From NCBI GenBank assembly GCA_023389275.1, contig JAEWEN010000023.1:85674-149673 (forward strand): a stretch of DNA of 64,000 nt, read 5' to 3'. Position numbers and translations under genes: made by a program. How positions within the stretch are numbered: the first letter of the stretch is position 1; every line of letters begins with the position of its first letter. The stretch comes from Bacillota bacterium (lineage in GTDB: Bacteria; Bacillota; Clostridia; Clostridiales; Caloramatoraceae). Below are positions 1 to 7,906 of this stretch, piece by piece. The notes below the pieces were generated by a model. The model had not been told where the DNA came from and searched no databases. It worked only from the letters and a program-made list of their open reading frames with translations.

Positions 1-665
1 TTGACCCAATATTAATTTCTCTAAAAATAGCAAGTATTTCTAGCATTTTCACAGTTATTCTAGGTATTATTTTAGCAAGGATATTTACAAAGTATGATTT
101 TAGGGGAAAAGATTTTTTAGATTCTATTATAATTCTTCCTATGGTTTTACCACCTTCTGTTTTAGGGTATTTATTATTAATTGTAATAGGTAAAAACGGA
201 TTTATAGGAAAAATTTTTATAGAACTTACAGGTAGTAGTTTAGTATTTACGTGGATAGCAGGTGTAATTGCAAGTGTAATTGTTTCTATTCCACTTATGT
301 ATCAAAATGCTAAATCAGCATTTTTATCAATTGATCCATTATATGAAAAAACCGCTATGAATCTTGGAGCATCTAAGATAAAAACGTTTTTTTCAATTAC
401 ACTACCTCTTGCATTTCCAGGTCTTTTAGGAGGATTTATTCTTTCATTTGCAAGAGCTCTTGGTGAATTTGGAGCAACACTTATGGTATGTGGAAATATT
501 CCTGGAAAAACTCAAACAATACCAATAGCTATATATACAGCTGTTGAATCATCAGATACTAAAACTGCAAATACACTAATGTTAATAGTAATTGTATTTT
601 CTTTATCATTAGTATTATTTTTAAATAAATGGTTAAAAAACAAATCTCATTCCTTTGGGAATTAG
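1..665 (+). CDS. modB: Molybdate ABC transporter permease, 3' part (5' end outside window)
   Basis: The frame is open from the window edge (first full codon at base 3) to the TAG at 663-665, so the start lies upstream. The protein is an ABC permease that would form the membrane channel for molybdate/tungstate with a ModA binding protein and a ModC ATPase. It shows several hydrophobic segments and the cytoplasmic EAA loop that contacts the ATPase (KTAMNLGASKIKTFFSITLP). The ending LARALGEFGAT-like block (FARALGEFGATLMVCGN) followed by PGKTQTIPIAIY is typical of ModB/CysT-type permeases. The substrate is inferred from family resemblance; sulfate or tungstate is possible. No modA or modC is visible because the operon continues to the left. 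Confidence 0.85.
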   Translation, partial: DPILISLKIASISSIFTVILGIILARIFTKYDFRGKDFLDSIIILPMVLPPSVLGYLLLIVIGKNGFIGKIFIELTGSSLVFTWIAGVIASVIVSIPLMYQNAKSAFLSIDPLYEKTAMNLGASKIKTFFSITLPLAFPGLLGGFILSFARALGEFGATLMVCGNIPGKTQTIPIAIYTAVESSDTKTANTLMLIVIVFSLSLVLFLNKWLKNKSHSFGN

Positions 666-751
666 TACATGGCTTGGGATAATATATTTTCATTTTAAAA
701 TGAGTTTTGGTTAATACTAATATTAGTATTTTCCTGAAAGGTGGCATTTTT

Positions 752-1462
752 ATGAAAATATATCTCAAGCTTTTTATTTTATCTATATTTCTTTTTATTC
801 CTACAATAGCTAAAGCAAATACTTCTCCTGTTAATATATCATTTAGTGAAACTAAATATTCTAATGATTATATTAATGTAGATATTAAAATTCCTATTGT
901 AAGTTATAGCAACAAAAATGTAGAAAAAATAATAAATTCCGCTTTAAAAAATGATATACTAAGTTTTAAAAATCAAATTGAAACATCTGCTAAAGAAGCA
1001 TTTGAGGAAAGTAAAAAACATTCTTTTGAGTTTATTCCATATGAAGCTATTGTAAATTATGATGTTACCTTTAAAAATTCTAAACTACTAAGCATTCCAG
1101 TTACATTTTATACCTATACAGGTGGCGCCCATGGAAACACTATAAAACAGCCGTACAACTTTGATTTAAGTACAGGTATTAAAATAAACTTAAACAATAT
1201 ATTTAAAGAAGGTTTTGACTATAAACCTTTGCTTAAAGAATATATAAAAACATCAATTGAAGAAGATCCTGATATTTTCTTTGATGATGCAATGTCAGTT
1301 ATAGATAAGTTAGATAAAAATCAAAGTTTTTATCTAACAAATTATAGCTTAGTTATTTATTACAGCTTATATGAAATAGCTCCTTATTCTTCAGGTATAA
1401 TAGAATTTAAAATACCATTAGCAGAAATAAAAACTCATTTAAATAGTAATTATAAAATTTAA
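752..1462 (+). CDS. Secreted DUF4163/DUF3298 (RsiV/PdaC-like) protein
   Basis: A 236-residue protein. I start it at 752, just after GAAAGGTGG; an in-frame upstream ATG at 707 would only add 15 unlikely residues. An N-terminal signal peptide (about residues 1-20, ending AKA) indicates export. The body has an N-terminal DUF4163-like part and a C-terminal DUF3298 part, seen in the TGGAHGN motif followed by the NFDLSTG...LNNIF block. In Bacillus these domains occur in the anti-sigma factor RsiV (lysozyme sensing) and the deacetylase PdaC, but here there is no sigma factor or catalytic domain alongside, so the precise role is unknown. It is a single gene closed by a bidirectional hairpin. Confidence 0.75.
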   Translation: MKIYLKLFILSIFLFIPTIAKANTSPVNISFSETKYSNDYINVDIKIPIVSYSNKNVEKIINSALKNDILSFKNQIETSAKEAFEESKKHSFEFIPYEAIVNYDVTFKNSKLLSIPVTFYTYTGGAHGNTIKQPYNFDLSTGIKINLNNIFKEGFDYKPLLKEYIKTSIEEDPDIFFDDAMSVIDKLDKNQSFYLTNYSLVIYYSLYEIAPYSSGIIEFKIPLAEIKTHLNSNYKI

Positions 1463-1486
1463 AAAGGACCAATATTGGTCCTTTTT
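1461..1486. terminator. Bidirectional terminator between DUF3298 gene and glsA
   Basis: A perfect dyad AAAAAGGACC-AATATT-GGTCCTTTTT has A-runs on one side and T-runs on the other, so it can end transcription of the plus gene and of the convergent minus-strand glutaminase. It overlaps both stop regions. Confidence 0.85.
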
Positions 1487-2402
1487 AAAATATACTTAAT
1501 CTTAATTCTTTTGATAATTTTTTTAAAACACTCATTCCTGCTATACTATTTCCTCTACTATCAAGCGATGGTCCATATACACCAATTCCCATAAGTTTAG
1601 GAGCTGCAGCTAATATTCCACCTGATACCCCACTTTTTCCTGGGATTCCAACATCAATAGCAAATTTTCCTGACTCATCATACATACCACATGTAACCAT
1701 AATAGTTTTTACTATTCTAGCTATATCCCTTGATATTACTTTTTCACCACTCCAAGGAAGTATTCCATCATAAGCAAGCATAGCACCTATTCTAGCTACA
1801 TCTTTTGTTGTCACTTTAATAGAGCATTGTTTAAAATACAAATCTAACACATCATCTGGATCATCATTAAATACATTTGTACTTCTCATAAAGTTAGCAA
1901 GTGCTCTATTTCTATATCCTGTTTCTTTTTCAGATCTGTATACTTCATAATCTATTTCTATTGAATCATTACCTGTTATTTTCCTAGTAAATTCAAGTAT
2001 TCTATTACATACTTCATTTTTATTATTTCCTTTTATAAGTGAAGTTGTTGCAATAGCACCTGCATTTATCATTGGATTTAAAGGTCTTGATGCATCTTTA
2101 ATTTCAAGATTTATAATAGAATTAAACATTTCATCTGATGGTTCTACATTTACAACTGAAAAAACTTTTTCTTTACCATTATCTAAAATAGCAAGCATTA
2201 GTGTTATAACCTTTGATATACTTTGAAGAGTAAATTCAACATTATAATCTCCTGCAAAATACTCTTCTCCATTTAAAGTTACAATATATATTCCAAGGTC
2301 ATTTTTATTAGCTTTAGTAAGCTGTGGTATATAACTAGCAAGATTACCTTCATTAACAATGCTTTTATTACTCTCTATAATATGCTTTAAAAAGGTTTGC
2401 AT
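1485..2402 (-). CDS. glsA: Glutaminase A
   Basis: Glutaminase (L-glutamine to L-glutamate plus ammonia), a cytoplasmic serine-type enzyme of the beta-lactamase fold; 305 residues matches the family length. The catalytic Ser-x-x-Lys pair is in TLQSISKV (Ser61, Lys64). Other family signatures are RPLNPMINAGAIAT, FMRSTNVF and SGVSGGILA near the C-terminus. The ATG at 2402 follows AAGGGG. It lies 47 bases downstream of the fumarase beta-subunit gene on the same strand with no obvious terminator between them, so co-transcription is possible. A bidirectional hairpin follows its stop. Confidence 0.95.
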   Translation of the reverse strand: MQTFLKHIIESNKSIVNEGNLASYIPQLTKANKNDLGIYIVTLNGEEYFAGDYNVEFTLQSISKVITLMLAILDNGKEKVFSVVNVEPSDEMFNSIINLEIKDASRPLNPMINAGAIATTSLIKGNNKNEVCNRILEFTRKITGNDSIEIDYEVYRSEKETGYRNRALANFMRSTNVFNDDPDDVLDLYFKQCSIKVTTKDVARIGAMLAYDGILPWSGEKVISRDIARIVKTIMVTCGMYDESGKFAIDVGIPGKSGVSGGILAAAPKLMGIGVYGPSLDSRGNSIAGMSVLKKLSKELRLSIF

Positions 2403-2449
2403 AAAATCACCCCTTTTTATTTTGTACTAAAGATAATCTTATATACTAA

Positions 2450-3007
2450 TTAAATATTTTTACTTAAGTATTCTCTTTGTCCAATTTCATAGTAGTTTTT
2501 ACCTTCACTATCTACTACAACAATTGCTGGAAAATCTTCAACATAAAGTTTTCTAATAGCCTCTGTTCCAAGATCTTCATAAGCAACTATTTCACTTGAC
2601 TTTATACATTTAGATATTAAAGCAGCAGCTCCACCTATTGCAGCAAAATATACTGCTTTATTTTCTACTATTGAATTTATAACCTCACTATTTCTTTTTC
2701 CCTTACCTATAATTCCTTTTAATCCAAGGTTTAAAAGAGTTGGTGTATAAGCATCCATTCTATAACTACTTGTAGGACCTGCTGAACCTATTATTTGACC
2801 TTTTTTTGCTGGAGATGGTCCTAAATAATATATTGTTTCATTTTTTATATTTATAGGAAGCTCTTCTCCTTTTTCAAGGGTTTCTATCATTCTTTTGTGA
2901 GCTGCATCTCTTCCTGTATATATATATCCTGTTATTAAAACACTATCTCCTGCTTTTAAATTTTTTATTTTATCCTCTGTTAAAGGTGTATTTATTTTTA
3001 TACTCAT
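2450..3007 (-). CDS. Class I fumarate hydratase, beta (C-terminal) subunit
   Basis: The 185-residue C-terminal subunit of a two-subunit, iron-sulfur dependent hydro-lyase (fumarase; L-tartrate dehydratase is the alternative). Family blocks are GDSVLITGYIYTGRDAAHKR near the start, YYLGPSPAKKGQIIGSAGPTSS, MLNLGLKGIIGKGKR-like and the FPAIVVVDSEG region. In enzymes such as FumA of E. coli this part is fused to the alpha part; here it is separate. It is 15 bases downstream of the alpha-subunit gene and has its own AGGAGG site. The pair would interconvert fumarate and malate. Confidence 0.9.
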   Translation of the reverse strand: MSIKINTPLTEDKIKNLKAGDSVLITGYIYTGRDAAHKRMIETLEKGEELPINIKNETIYYLGPSPAKKGQIIGSAGPTSSYRMDAYTPTLLNLGLKGIIGKGKRNSEVINSIVENKAVYFAAIGGAAALISKCIKSSEIVAYEDLGTEAIRKLYVEDFPAIVVVDSEGKNYYEIGQREYLSKNI

Positions 3008-3022
3008 ATTAATCCTCCTATA

Positions 3023-3865
3023 TTATATAACAGTGCTGCTATGTCTTGTTGCATGACAGCTAATATTTACTGCTACAGGTAATCCTGCTATATGTGTAGG
3101 AAAACTCTCTATATTTATCCCAATAGCTGTAGTATATCCTCCAAAGCCTTGTGGACCTATTCCAAGATTATTTATTTTATCAAGCATTTCAATTTCTAAA
3201 TCTTTATAAAATTGGTTTTCACTATGTTTATCAATAGGTCTTAAAAGCGCTTTTTTAGCTAAAATAGCACACTTTTCAAAATCTCCACCTATACCTACTC
3301 CAACAACCATAGGAGGACATGCATTAGGTCCTGCTTCTTTTACAACCTTTAATATAAAATCTTTAACTCCTTCTATTCCCTCAGATGGCTTTAACATTTT
3401 TATTTGGCTCATATTTTCACTGCCAAATCCTTTAGGTGCAACTGTTATTTTAAGTTTATCACCTGAAACTATATTATAGTGAATAATACATGGTGTGTTA
3501 TCACCTGTATTCACCCTATTTATAGGATCTTTAACAACTGACTTTCTAAGATATCCTTCTTCATATCCTTGTCTTACACCTTCATTTATAGCATCTTCTA
3601 AAAGACCACCTTTTATATAAACCTCTTGACCAATTTCTACAAATACAATAGCCATTCCTGTATCTTGACACATAGGCATTTTATCATTTGATGCAATACT
3701 ACTATTTTCTAAAAGTATATCTAGTATGTTAGCTCCAAGATCGCTTTTTTCTTTTTCTTTAAAAGAGTTAAAAGCATTTTTTATATCAGAAGATAAATTA
3801 TAATTTGCATCAATACATAGCAATTTAACTTTAGAAATTATTTCATCTACATGTATTTCTCTCAT
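3023..3865 (-). CDS. Class I fumarate hydratase, alpha (N-terminal) subunit
   Basis: A 280-residue subunit carrying the [4Fe-4S] cluster of oxygen-sensitive class I fumarases. Candidate cluster cysteines are in the conserved MCQDTGMA and NACPPMVVGVGIGG motifs and near the C-terminal ISCHATRHSS. GFGSENMS and GIGPQGFGG are further family motifs. It begins with an ATG after AAGGAGG and is followed directly by the beta subunit, so the two form an operon. Distinguishing fumarate from L-tartrate as substrate is not possible from sequence alone; fumarase is likelier in an anaerobe with mixed-acid metabolism. Confidence 0.92.
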   Translation of the reverse strand: MREIHVDEIISKVKLLCIDANYNLSSDIKNAFNSFKEKEKSDLGANILDILLENSSIASNDKMPMCQDTGMAIVFVEIGQEVYIKGGLLEDAINEGVRQGYEEGYLRKSVVKDPINRVNTGDNTPCIIHYNIVSGDKLKITVAPKGFGSENMSQIKMLKPSEGIEGVKDFILKVVKEAGPNACPPMVVGVGIGGDFEKCAILAKKALLRPIDKHSENQFYKDLEIEMLDKINNLGIGPQGFGGYTTAIGINIESFPTHIAGLPVAVNISCHATRHSSTVI

Positions 3866-3894
3866 TTTAAAACCTCCTTGTAAAGAATAAAATT

Positions 3895-3936
3895 AAACCT
3901 ACATTTATTATAACATTCAATAATAAATATAGGTTT
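3895..3936 (-). terminator. Probable terminator of the histidine kinase gene
   Basis: Arms AAACCTACATTTATTA (3895-3910) and TAATAAATATAGGTTT (3921-3936) pair over 16 positions with one C/A mismatch as written, which becomes a G-U pair in the minus transcript. It lies just after the kinase stop; the T-run after it is short. Confidence 0.6.
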
Positions 3937-3946
3937 ACTTTTAAAA

Positions 3947-5197
3947 CTAATTATATTTTTGATAACATATATCAGATAATTCTAAATCAACAGCACCTAT
4001 TGTATATTCATAGGTATCATTACTATCACTTTTGTATTTAGGTAATGTAACCTTAAATTCGCTTCCTTCTCCAACCTTACTATTAGCAGTTATAGCACCA
4101 CCATGTTGGTCTACTATAGATTTAACAAGTGAAAGACCAATTCCACTACCTTCATTTTCTCTTATATATCCATTATTTATTTGCTTAAATCTTTGAAATA
4201 TTACTTTTATTTTCTCACTGTCTATTCCTATCCCATTGTCTTTTATATATATAACCGCATTTTCTTCTTCTTTAACACTTACACTAATAGTTCCACCTTT
4301 ATTAGTAAATTTTATTGCATTTGAAAGAAGATTAAGCATTACTCTTTCCATTTTACATGGATCTATTAGTGTATATATCTCCTCACAATCTGTATCAAAT
4401 ACTACCTCTATTTCTTTGTGTTTCATGTAAGGTATTACAGAATTAGTTACTTCCTCAGCTAAAGAAACTATATTGCATTTTTTAAGGTCTAATTCTTCAA
4501 ATCCAGAATCTAGTTTTGTAATGTCAATAATATTATTAACAAGTCTTAAAAGCCTTAAAGCATTAAACCTTATAACTCCTAAGTATTCATCTAATATTTT
4601 TTCCTCATCTATAATCTTTTCTTTTTTCATTTGAAACTCCACTAATTGAAGTGCTCCTAATATTACATTTAATGGAGTTCTTAAATCGTGTGATAGATCT
4701 GCAAAAAACTCTGTTTTTCTTTTTTCACTTTTAATAATATAATCTAATTCTATACTTTTAGTAATAACCATTTTTTCAAGCTCATCAGCTTCTTTTATTA
4801 TATAATCCTTTTTTTCAAAATTCACATTATATGTACAGTAAAACCAGACAAGAATAACATTATCTTTGTTTTTCTTATCTTTTTCAATATTAATTTCATA
4901 CCAATCCCCTTTTTCTTTCCCTATATAAACATATACACTTTTTTTAGTAGTTTCTTCTTTTAAAATCTTTTTTATATACTTAAATAATTTTTTATATGTT
5001 TTTTGAGATAAATCATTTTCGGGGCATTCACTAATTACTAGTTTGTCCGCTTTAATTTTTATATCTGAATCATACTTAAATATTTTTTTGCTATTACCAC
5101 ATGATGTTAATATTTTGCCATTTTTATTAATAGAACATACATATAATGGAGGGATTTCAATAATCTTATTAAATTTTTCCAAATATTCTGAATCCAC
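3947..5197 (-). CDS. Sensor histidine kinase, soluble, orphan
   Basis: A 416-residue ATP-dependent protein kinase that autophosphorylates on histidine. Residues 1-125 form a PAS-like sensing region with no membrane segment. The dimerisation helix holds the phospho-acceptor His170 (DLSHDLRTPLN). The ATPase domain has the N box NLLSNAIKFTNKGG, the G1 box DNGIGID and the G2 box GSGIGLSLV. The start is a GTG 11 bases after AAAGGGG. There is no response regulator next to it, so its partner must be elsewhere, and it sits alone between the fumarase genes and a TetR gene. A cytoplasmic orphan kinase in a Clostridium could feed Spo0A, but that is inference only. Confidence 0.9.
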   Translation of the reverse strand: MDSEYLEKFNKIIEIPPLYVCSINKNGKILTSCGNSKKIFKYDSDIKIKADKLVISECPENDLSQKTYKKLFKYIKKILKEETTKKSVYVYIGKEKGDWYEINIEKDKKNKDNVILVWFYCTYNVNFEKKDYIIKEADELEKMVITKSIELDYIIKSEKRKTEFFADLSHDLRTPLNVILGALQLVEFQMKKEKIIDEEKILDEYLGVIRFNALRLLRLVNNIIDITKLDSGFEELDLKKCNIVSLAEEVTNSVIPYMKHKEIEVVFDTDCEEIYTLIDPCKMERVMLNLLSNAIKFTNKGGTISVSVKEEENAVIYIKDNGIGIDSEKIKVIFQRFKQINNGYIRENEGSGIGLSLVKSIVDQHGGAITANSKVGEGSEFKVTLPKYKSDSNDTYEYTIGAVDLELSDICYQKYN

Positions 5198-5330
5198 TTT
5201 AGTTGCAACCCCTTTCTAACACTTATAATTTTTTTTAAATATACCATACTTATTCAATTTCTATATAAATAGTTTTTTTCCTTTATTTGCCTATTTAATT
5301 CCTAGCTTTTTAAGGTGATTACCTATTCAT

Positions 5331-5377
5331 AATTAATAATTTAATTAATTAATAAATTTAATTAAATTATTAATTAA
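5331..5377. repeat. 47-bp A/T-only tract with a 15-bp inverted repeat
   Basis: All 47 bases are A or T. It contains a perfect inverted repeat, TTAATAATTTAATTA at 5333-5347 and its complement at 5359-5373, 11 bases apart, lying between the histidine-kinase start and the end of the tetR gene. It could be a weak hairpin, a curved or UP-like element, or simple low-complexity drift. Confidence 0.6.
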
Positions 5378-5403
5378 AAAAAGTAGTCTAACGACTACTT
5401 TTT
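5378..5403 (-). terminator. Terminator of the tetR gene
   Basis: Arms AAAAAGTAGTC (5378-5388) and GACTACTTTTT (5393-5403) pair perfectly around a TAAC loop and overlap the tetR stop codon. The T-run is at the correct side for the minus-strand transcript. Confidence 0.8.
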
Positions 5404-5961
5404 CCCAATTCCTCTCATTAAAAACTCTACTAAAGTATCTAGCACTTCATCTGTATCTATATTAGTATGTGTAATACTATATACAACAGTTGATGCCATT
5501 ACTCCAAAAAAGTTAAAAGCTATTATTTCTATGTTATTCTTTTTAACAACCTCTTCATCTGCGGCTTCTACTAAGTACCCCTCTAGTAATTTAAAATATT
5601 TAGCTAAAACTTCTCTACATTGTTCTTGTCTATCTTCATCTCCCCACATTTGGCTAAGTAGAGTTTTAAAAAACGGAAGATAAGTTATAACTAATTTTAG
5701 CTGAACCTCACATACTTTTCTAAGTTTTTCAGAAGGATCTTCTAAATGTTTTGTTTTATCATTTAACTCTTCTTTTACTACCTTTATTCCCTCATCAATT
5801 ATAAATTTAAATATATCTTCTTTACTTTTAAAATGGTAATAAAGGGTTCCTTTTGCTACTCCAGCAATCTCTGCTATTTCATCCATTGTTGCTTTATGAT
5901 ACCCCTTTTTAGAAAAAGCCTTTATTGCCGCTTCAAAAATTACTTTTTTAGTTTTATTCAT
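5395..5961 (-). CDS. TetR/AcrR-family transcriptional regulator
   Basis: A 188-residue one-domain regulator. The N-terminal helix-turn-helix is seen in KAFSKKGYHKATMDEIAE and GTLYYHFKSKEDIF, and the C-terminal half is the ligand-binding helical bundle, without a recognisable ligand signature. The start follows GGTGG seven bases upstream. It diverges from the low-complexity gene cluster that begins at 6298, and the 336-base gap between them would hold its own promoter and any operator. Regulation of that cluster by this protein is a reasonable but untested guess. Confidence 0.92.
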   Translation of the reverse strand: MNKTKKVIFEAAIKAFSKKGYHKATMDEIAEIAGVAKGTLYYHFKSKEDIFKFIIDEGIKVVKEELNDKTKHLEDPSEKLRKVCEVQLKLVITYLPFFKTLLSQMWGDEDRQEQCREVLAKYFKLLEGYLVEAADEEVVKKNNIEIIAFNFFGVMASTVVYSITHTNIDTDEVLDTLVEFLMRGIGKK

Positions 5962-6181
5962 AATACAACCACCTTTATGAATTCCATATTCTAATTTTTA
6001 TCTAATATATATTTGCAAAATTCTCCAAACATCGTATAAATATTTTAACATTTAATCTTATATAAATAAATACTTTTAACTAATTGCTTCTTTGTAAAAG
6101 TATAAATTTAGTGGATATTCTCAATATTAACCTATAATCCCCTTTGTTTTTACAATATATAATTCTACAAAATATTTTTGT

Positions 6182-6210
6182 AACCAAAAACTGTACTTTG
6201 TCATAAATTG
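6182..6210 (+). promoter_or_regulatory. Sigma-K-like promoter upstream of the low-complexity protein cluster
   Basis: AACC at 6182-6185, a 16-base spacer and CATAAATTG at 6202-6210 match the Bacillus sigma-K consensus AC-(16/17)-CATANNNTA at all but the last base. A small hairpin (ATAGCC/GGCTAT, 6239-6257) lies in the predicted leader before the AAAGGGGG ribosome site. The rest of the 5962-6297 gap is AT-rich and I see nothing else convincing in it. This is a pattern match only. Confidence 0.4.
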
Positions 6211-6297
6211 TATTAAGATTGAAAAATTAATCAATCCCATAGCCCTTAAAAGGCTATCTAAATTTAAACTTTATTATCTTTAAAGGGGGTAATCTTT

Positions 6298-6729
6298 ATG
6301 TCAAAAAAACGTCGTGGAAATAACTGTTGCCAGCCAACTTGCTGTGAAATCCCTAGCTGTGGATGTCCAACTGCTAGAGTTTGCTGCTCAAGCATGGCTG
6401 TACCAACTACAGCTTACCAAATGGTTTCTACACCTCAACTAGTTTATGATAATGTTCCTGCTTCTCAATTAGGGCTTGGTGGCTATCCTTCAGCTCCTTA
6501 TGGAGGTGGATATCCTGACGGTGGATTCTGTGGTGGACATGGCTTTGGTGGAAGCTGGATAATCATTATAATATTACTTCTTCTTTGCTGTGGCGGCTTT
6601 GGAGGATGTAATGACGGATGGGGAGACGGATGCGGTTCTGGCGGATTCGGTGGAAGCTGGATAATCATTATAATTTTACTTCTTTGCTGCTGTGGCGGTG
6701 GAAGTGGATACGGTGGATTTGGATGCTAA
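6298..6729 (+). CDS. Gly/Cys-rich protein with two WIIIIILLL hydrophobic blocks
   Basis: A 143-residue protein of unknown function with strong AAAGGGGG ribosome site. The N-terminal half has clustered cysteines (NCCQPTCC, VCCSS). The C-terminal half has two near-identical repeats of GG followed by SWIIIIILLL and CCGG, separated by Gly/Asp/Trp-rich linkers. The two hydrophobic blocks are encoded by an exact 26-base direct repeat (6547-6572 and 6649-6674). It has no signal peptide and no enzyme motif. The short Gly-flanked hydrophobic segment recalls small spore proteins of the YjcZ type; similarity of architecture is all that can be claimed. First of five small repetitive genes on this strand. 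Confidence 0.75.
   Translation: MSKKRRGNNCCQPTCCEIPSCGCPTARVCCSSMAVPTTAYQMVSTPQLVYDNVPASQLGLGGYPSAPYGGGYPDGGFCGGHGFGGSWIIIIILLLLCCGGFGGCNDGWGDGCGSGGFGGSWIIIIILLLCCCGGGSGYGGFGC
6547..6674 (+). repeat. Intragenic 26-bp direct repeat in the Gly/Cys protein gene
   Basis: GGTGGAAGCTGGATAATC and the eight bases after it occur identically at 6547-6572 and 6649-6674, 102 bases apart and in frame, so each copy encodes GGSWIIII. This shows the two hydrophobic modules arose by internal duplication. Confidence 0.9.
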
Positions 6730-6734
6730 TTTAA

Positions 6735-6755
6735 AAAGGGGATATTTTCCCCTTT
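6735..6755 (+). terminator. Intercistronic hairpin, weak terminator
   Basis: AAAGGGGA (6735-6742) pairs with TCCCCTTT (6748-6755). There is little T-run after it, so it may attenuate or protect mRNA rather than fully terminate before the next gene. Confidence 0.5.
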
Positions 6756-6791
6756 ACTCTAAATTAAATAATTATTAAAGGAGGCTTTTTT

Positions 6792-7097
6792 ATGTCATGT
6801 TGTAAACAATCTTGTGGATGTGGAATACCTGTTCCTTGTGTAACACCTAGTTTTCCTTCATACCCTGCATACCCTGCTCATTATGGTCCAAGCAGAGGTG
6901 GATGTGGATTCGGTGGTAGTGGTATATGGATAATTATAATACTACTTCTTTGCTGCTGTGGTAGTGGAAACGGCCATGGAGGCAATGGCGGCTGCGGATG
7001 TGACGATGGATTTGATGGCGGATGTGGCTTTGGTAGCTGGTGGATAATTATAATAATCCTACTTCTTTTCTGTGGTGGCAGTGGATTTGGATGCTAA
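6792..7097 (+). CDS. Gly/Cys-rich protein with two WIIIIILLL blocks, paralogue of the preceding gene
   Basis: A 101-residue paralogue of the 6298 product: Cys-rich start (SCCKQSCGCGIPVPC), a Tyr/Pro stretch (YPAYPAHYGP), then two GG-x-WIIIILLL modules separated by a Gly/Asp/Cys linker. No signal peptide or catalytic motif. It starts after AAAGGAGG, 62 bases beyond the first gene, with a hairpin between them. I do not recognise the family; it is best read as a structural low-complexity protein, perhaps of the spore surface. Confidence 0.75.
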   Translation: MSCCKQSCGCGIPVPCVTPSFPSYPAYPAHYGPSRGGCGFGGSGIWIIIILLLCCCGSGNGHGGNGGCGCDDGFDGGCGFGSWWIIIIILLLFCGGSGFGC

Positions 7098-7103
7098 AAA
7101 ACT

Positions 7104-7124
7104 TTAGGGAGAATTTCTCCCTAA
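7104..7124 (+). terminator. Intercistronic hairpin, weak terminator
   Basis: TTAGGGAGA (7104-7112) and TCTCCCTAA (7116-7124) pair perfectly around a three-base loop, directly after the stop of the second Gly/Cys gene. There is no long T-run, so read-through to the next gene is likely. Confidence 0.5.
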
Positions 7125-7155
7125 TTTACATAAATAATTTAAGGAAGGTGTAATA

Positions 7156-7794
7156 ATGGCTCAAAACCAATTTGATCCTAATATGTTAAATAATCTTTTA
7201 AATAATATAGATCCTAATATGCTATCAAGTATGTTAAATAACATAGACCCTAATAAATTATCATCTATGATTAATAATATACAAAATCAAAATAATGTTA
7301 ATGAAACTGTGGAAAATAATGACCCTCCAGTTCAAAATACCCCTCCACCTAGAAGAAATCCGAATAATTATGGAAATGGACAAGATATATATTCTATATT
7401 ATCAAATATGCAAAGACAAAATGGCCAAAGACCAAATATGCAAAGACAAAATCAGCCTAATATAAACTCACTTTTATCAAATTTAATGCAAAATATGCAA
7501 GGGCAAGGAGGATTTAATCAAAATCAAGGTTTTATGCAAAATCAAATGCCTCCAATGAACCAAGGATTTAATCCCCAAGGAGGATTTAATCCTAATATGA
7601 ATTTTAATAGGCCTCCATATAGACCACAAGGACCTAATGGTCTTGGTGGACTTCCAAACATATTATCTATGCTATCTGGAGGAGGCATGGGAGGTATGGG
7701 AGGTATGGGAGGCATGGGAAACATTATGAATCTTTTAGGAGGTCAAGGAGTTAATCCTATGCAAATGCTTATGAGATTTATGGGAAGAAGATGA
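7156..7794 (+). CDS. Asn/Gln/Pro/Met-rich repetitive protein with IDPN repeats
   Basis: A 212-residue protein of unknown function. The start has three imperfect repeats of about 13 residues built on NNIDPNMLSSML / NNIDPNKLSSMI. The middle is Gln/Asn rich (MQRQNGQRPNMQRQNQ, MQNQMPPMNQG), then Pro/Gly rich (PPYRPQGPNG), and the end carries repeated GGM motifs. No signal peptide or membrane segment. The NNIDPN-x-L motif also appears in the 8302 product, linking the two. Low-complexity amphiphilic proteins of this kind are common in coats and exosporia, but no family is recognised. It starts 58 bases after the Gly/Cys gene and is closed by a strong terminator. Confidence 0.75.
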   Translation: MAQNQFDPNMLNNLLNNIDPNMLSSMLNNIDPNKLSSMINNIQNQNNVNETVENNDPPVQNTPPPRRNPNNYGNGQDIYSILSNMQRQNGQRPNMQRQNQPNINSLLSNLMQNMQGQGGFNQNQGFMQNQMPPMNQGFNPQGGFNPNMNFNRPPYRPQGPNGLGGLPNILSMLSGGGMGGMGGMGGMGNIMNLLGGQGVNPMQMLMRFMGRR

Positions 7795-7798
7795 TATA

Positions 7799-7834
7799 AA
7801 GAAGCTATGTAGAAAACTATATAGCTTCTTTTTT
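7799..7834 (+). terminator. Rho-independent terminator after the IDPN-repeat gene
   Basis: AAGAAGCTAT (7799-7808) pairs with ATAGCTTCTT (7821-7830); four further pairs (one G-U) extend the stem to an AAAA loop, and TTTT follows. This is the clear end of the first transcription unit of the cluster. Confidence 0.85.
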
Positions 7835-7906
7835 GTAACACATATTATAGTAGTTGAATATTATATTAATATAGTTTTCTTTTTCATATTTAAATGAGGT
7901 GATTAT

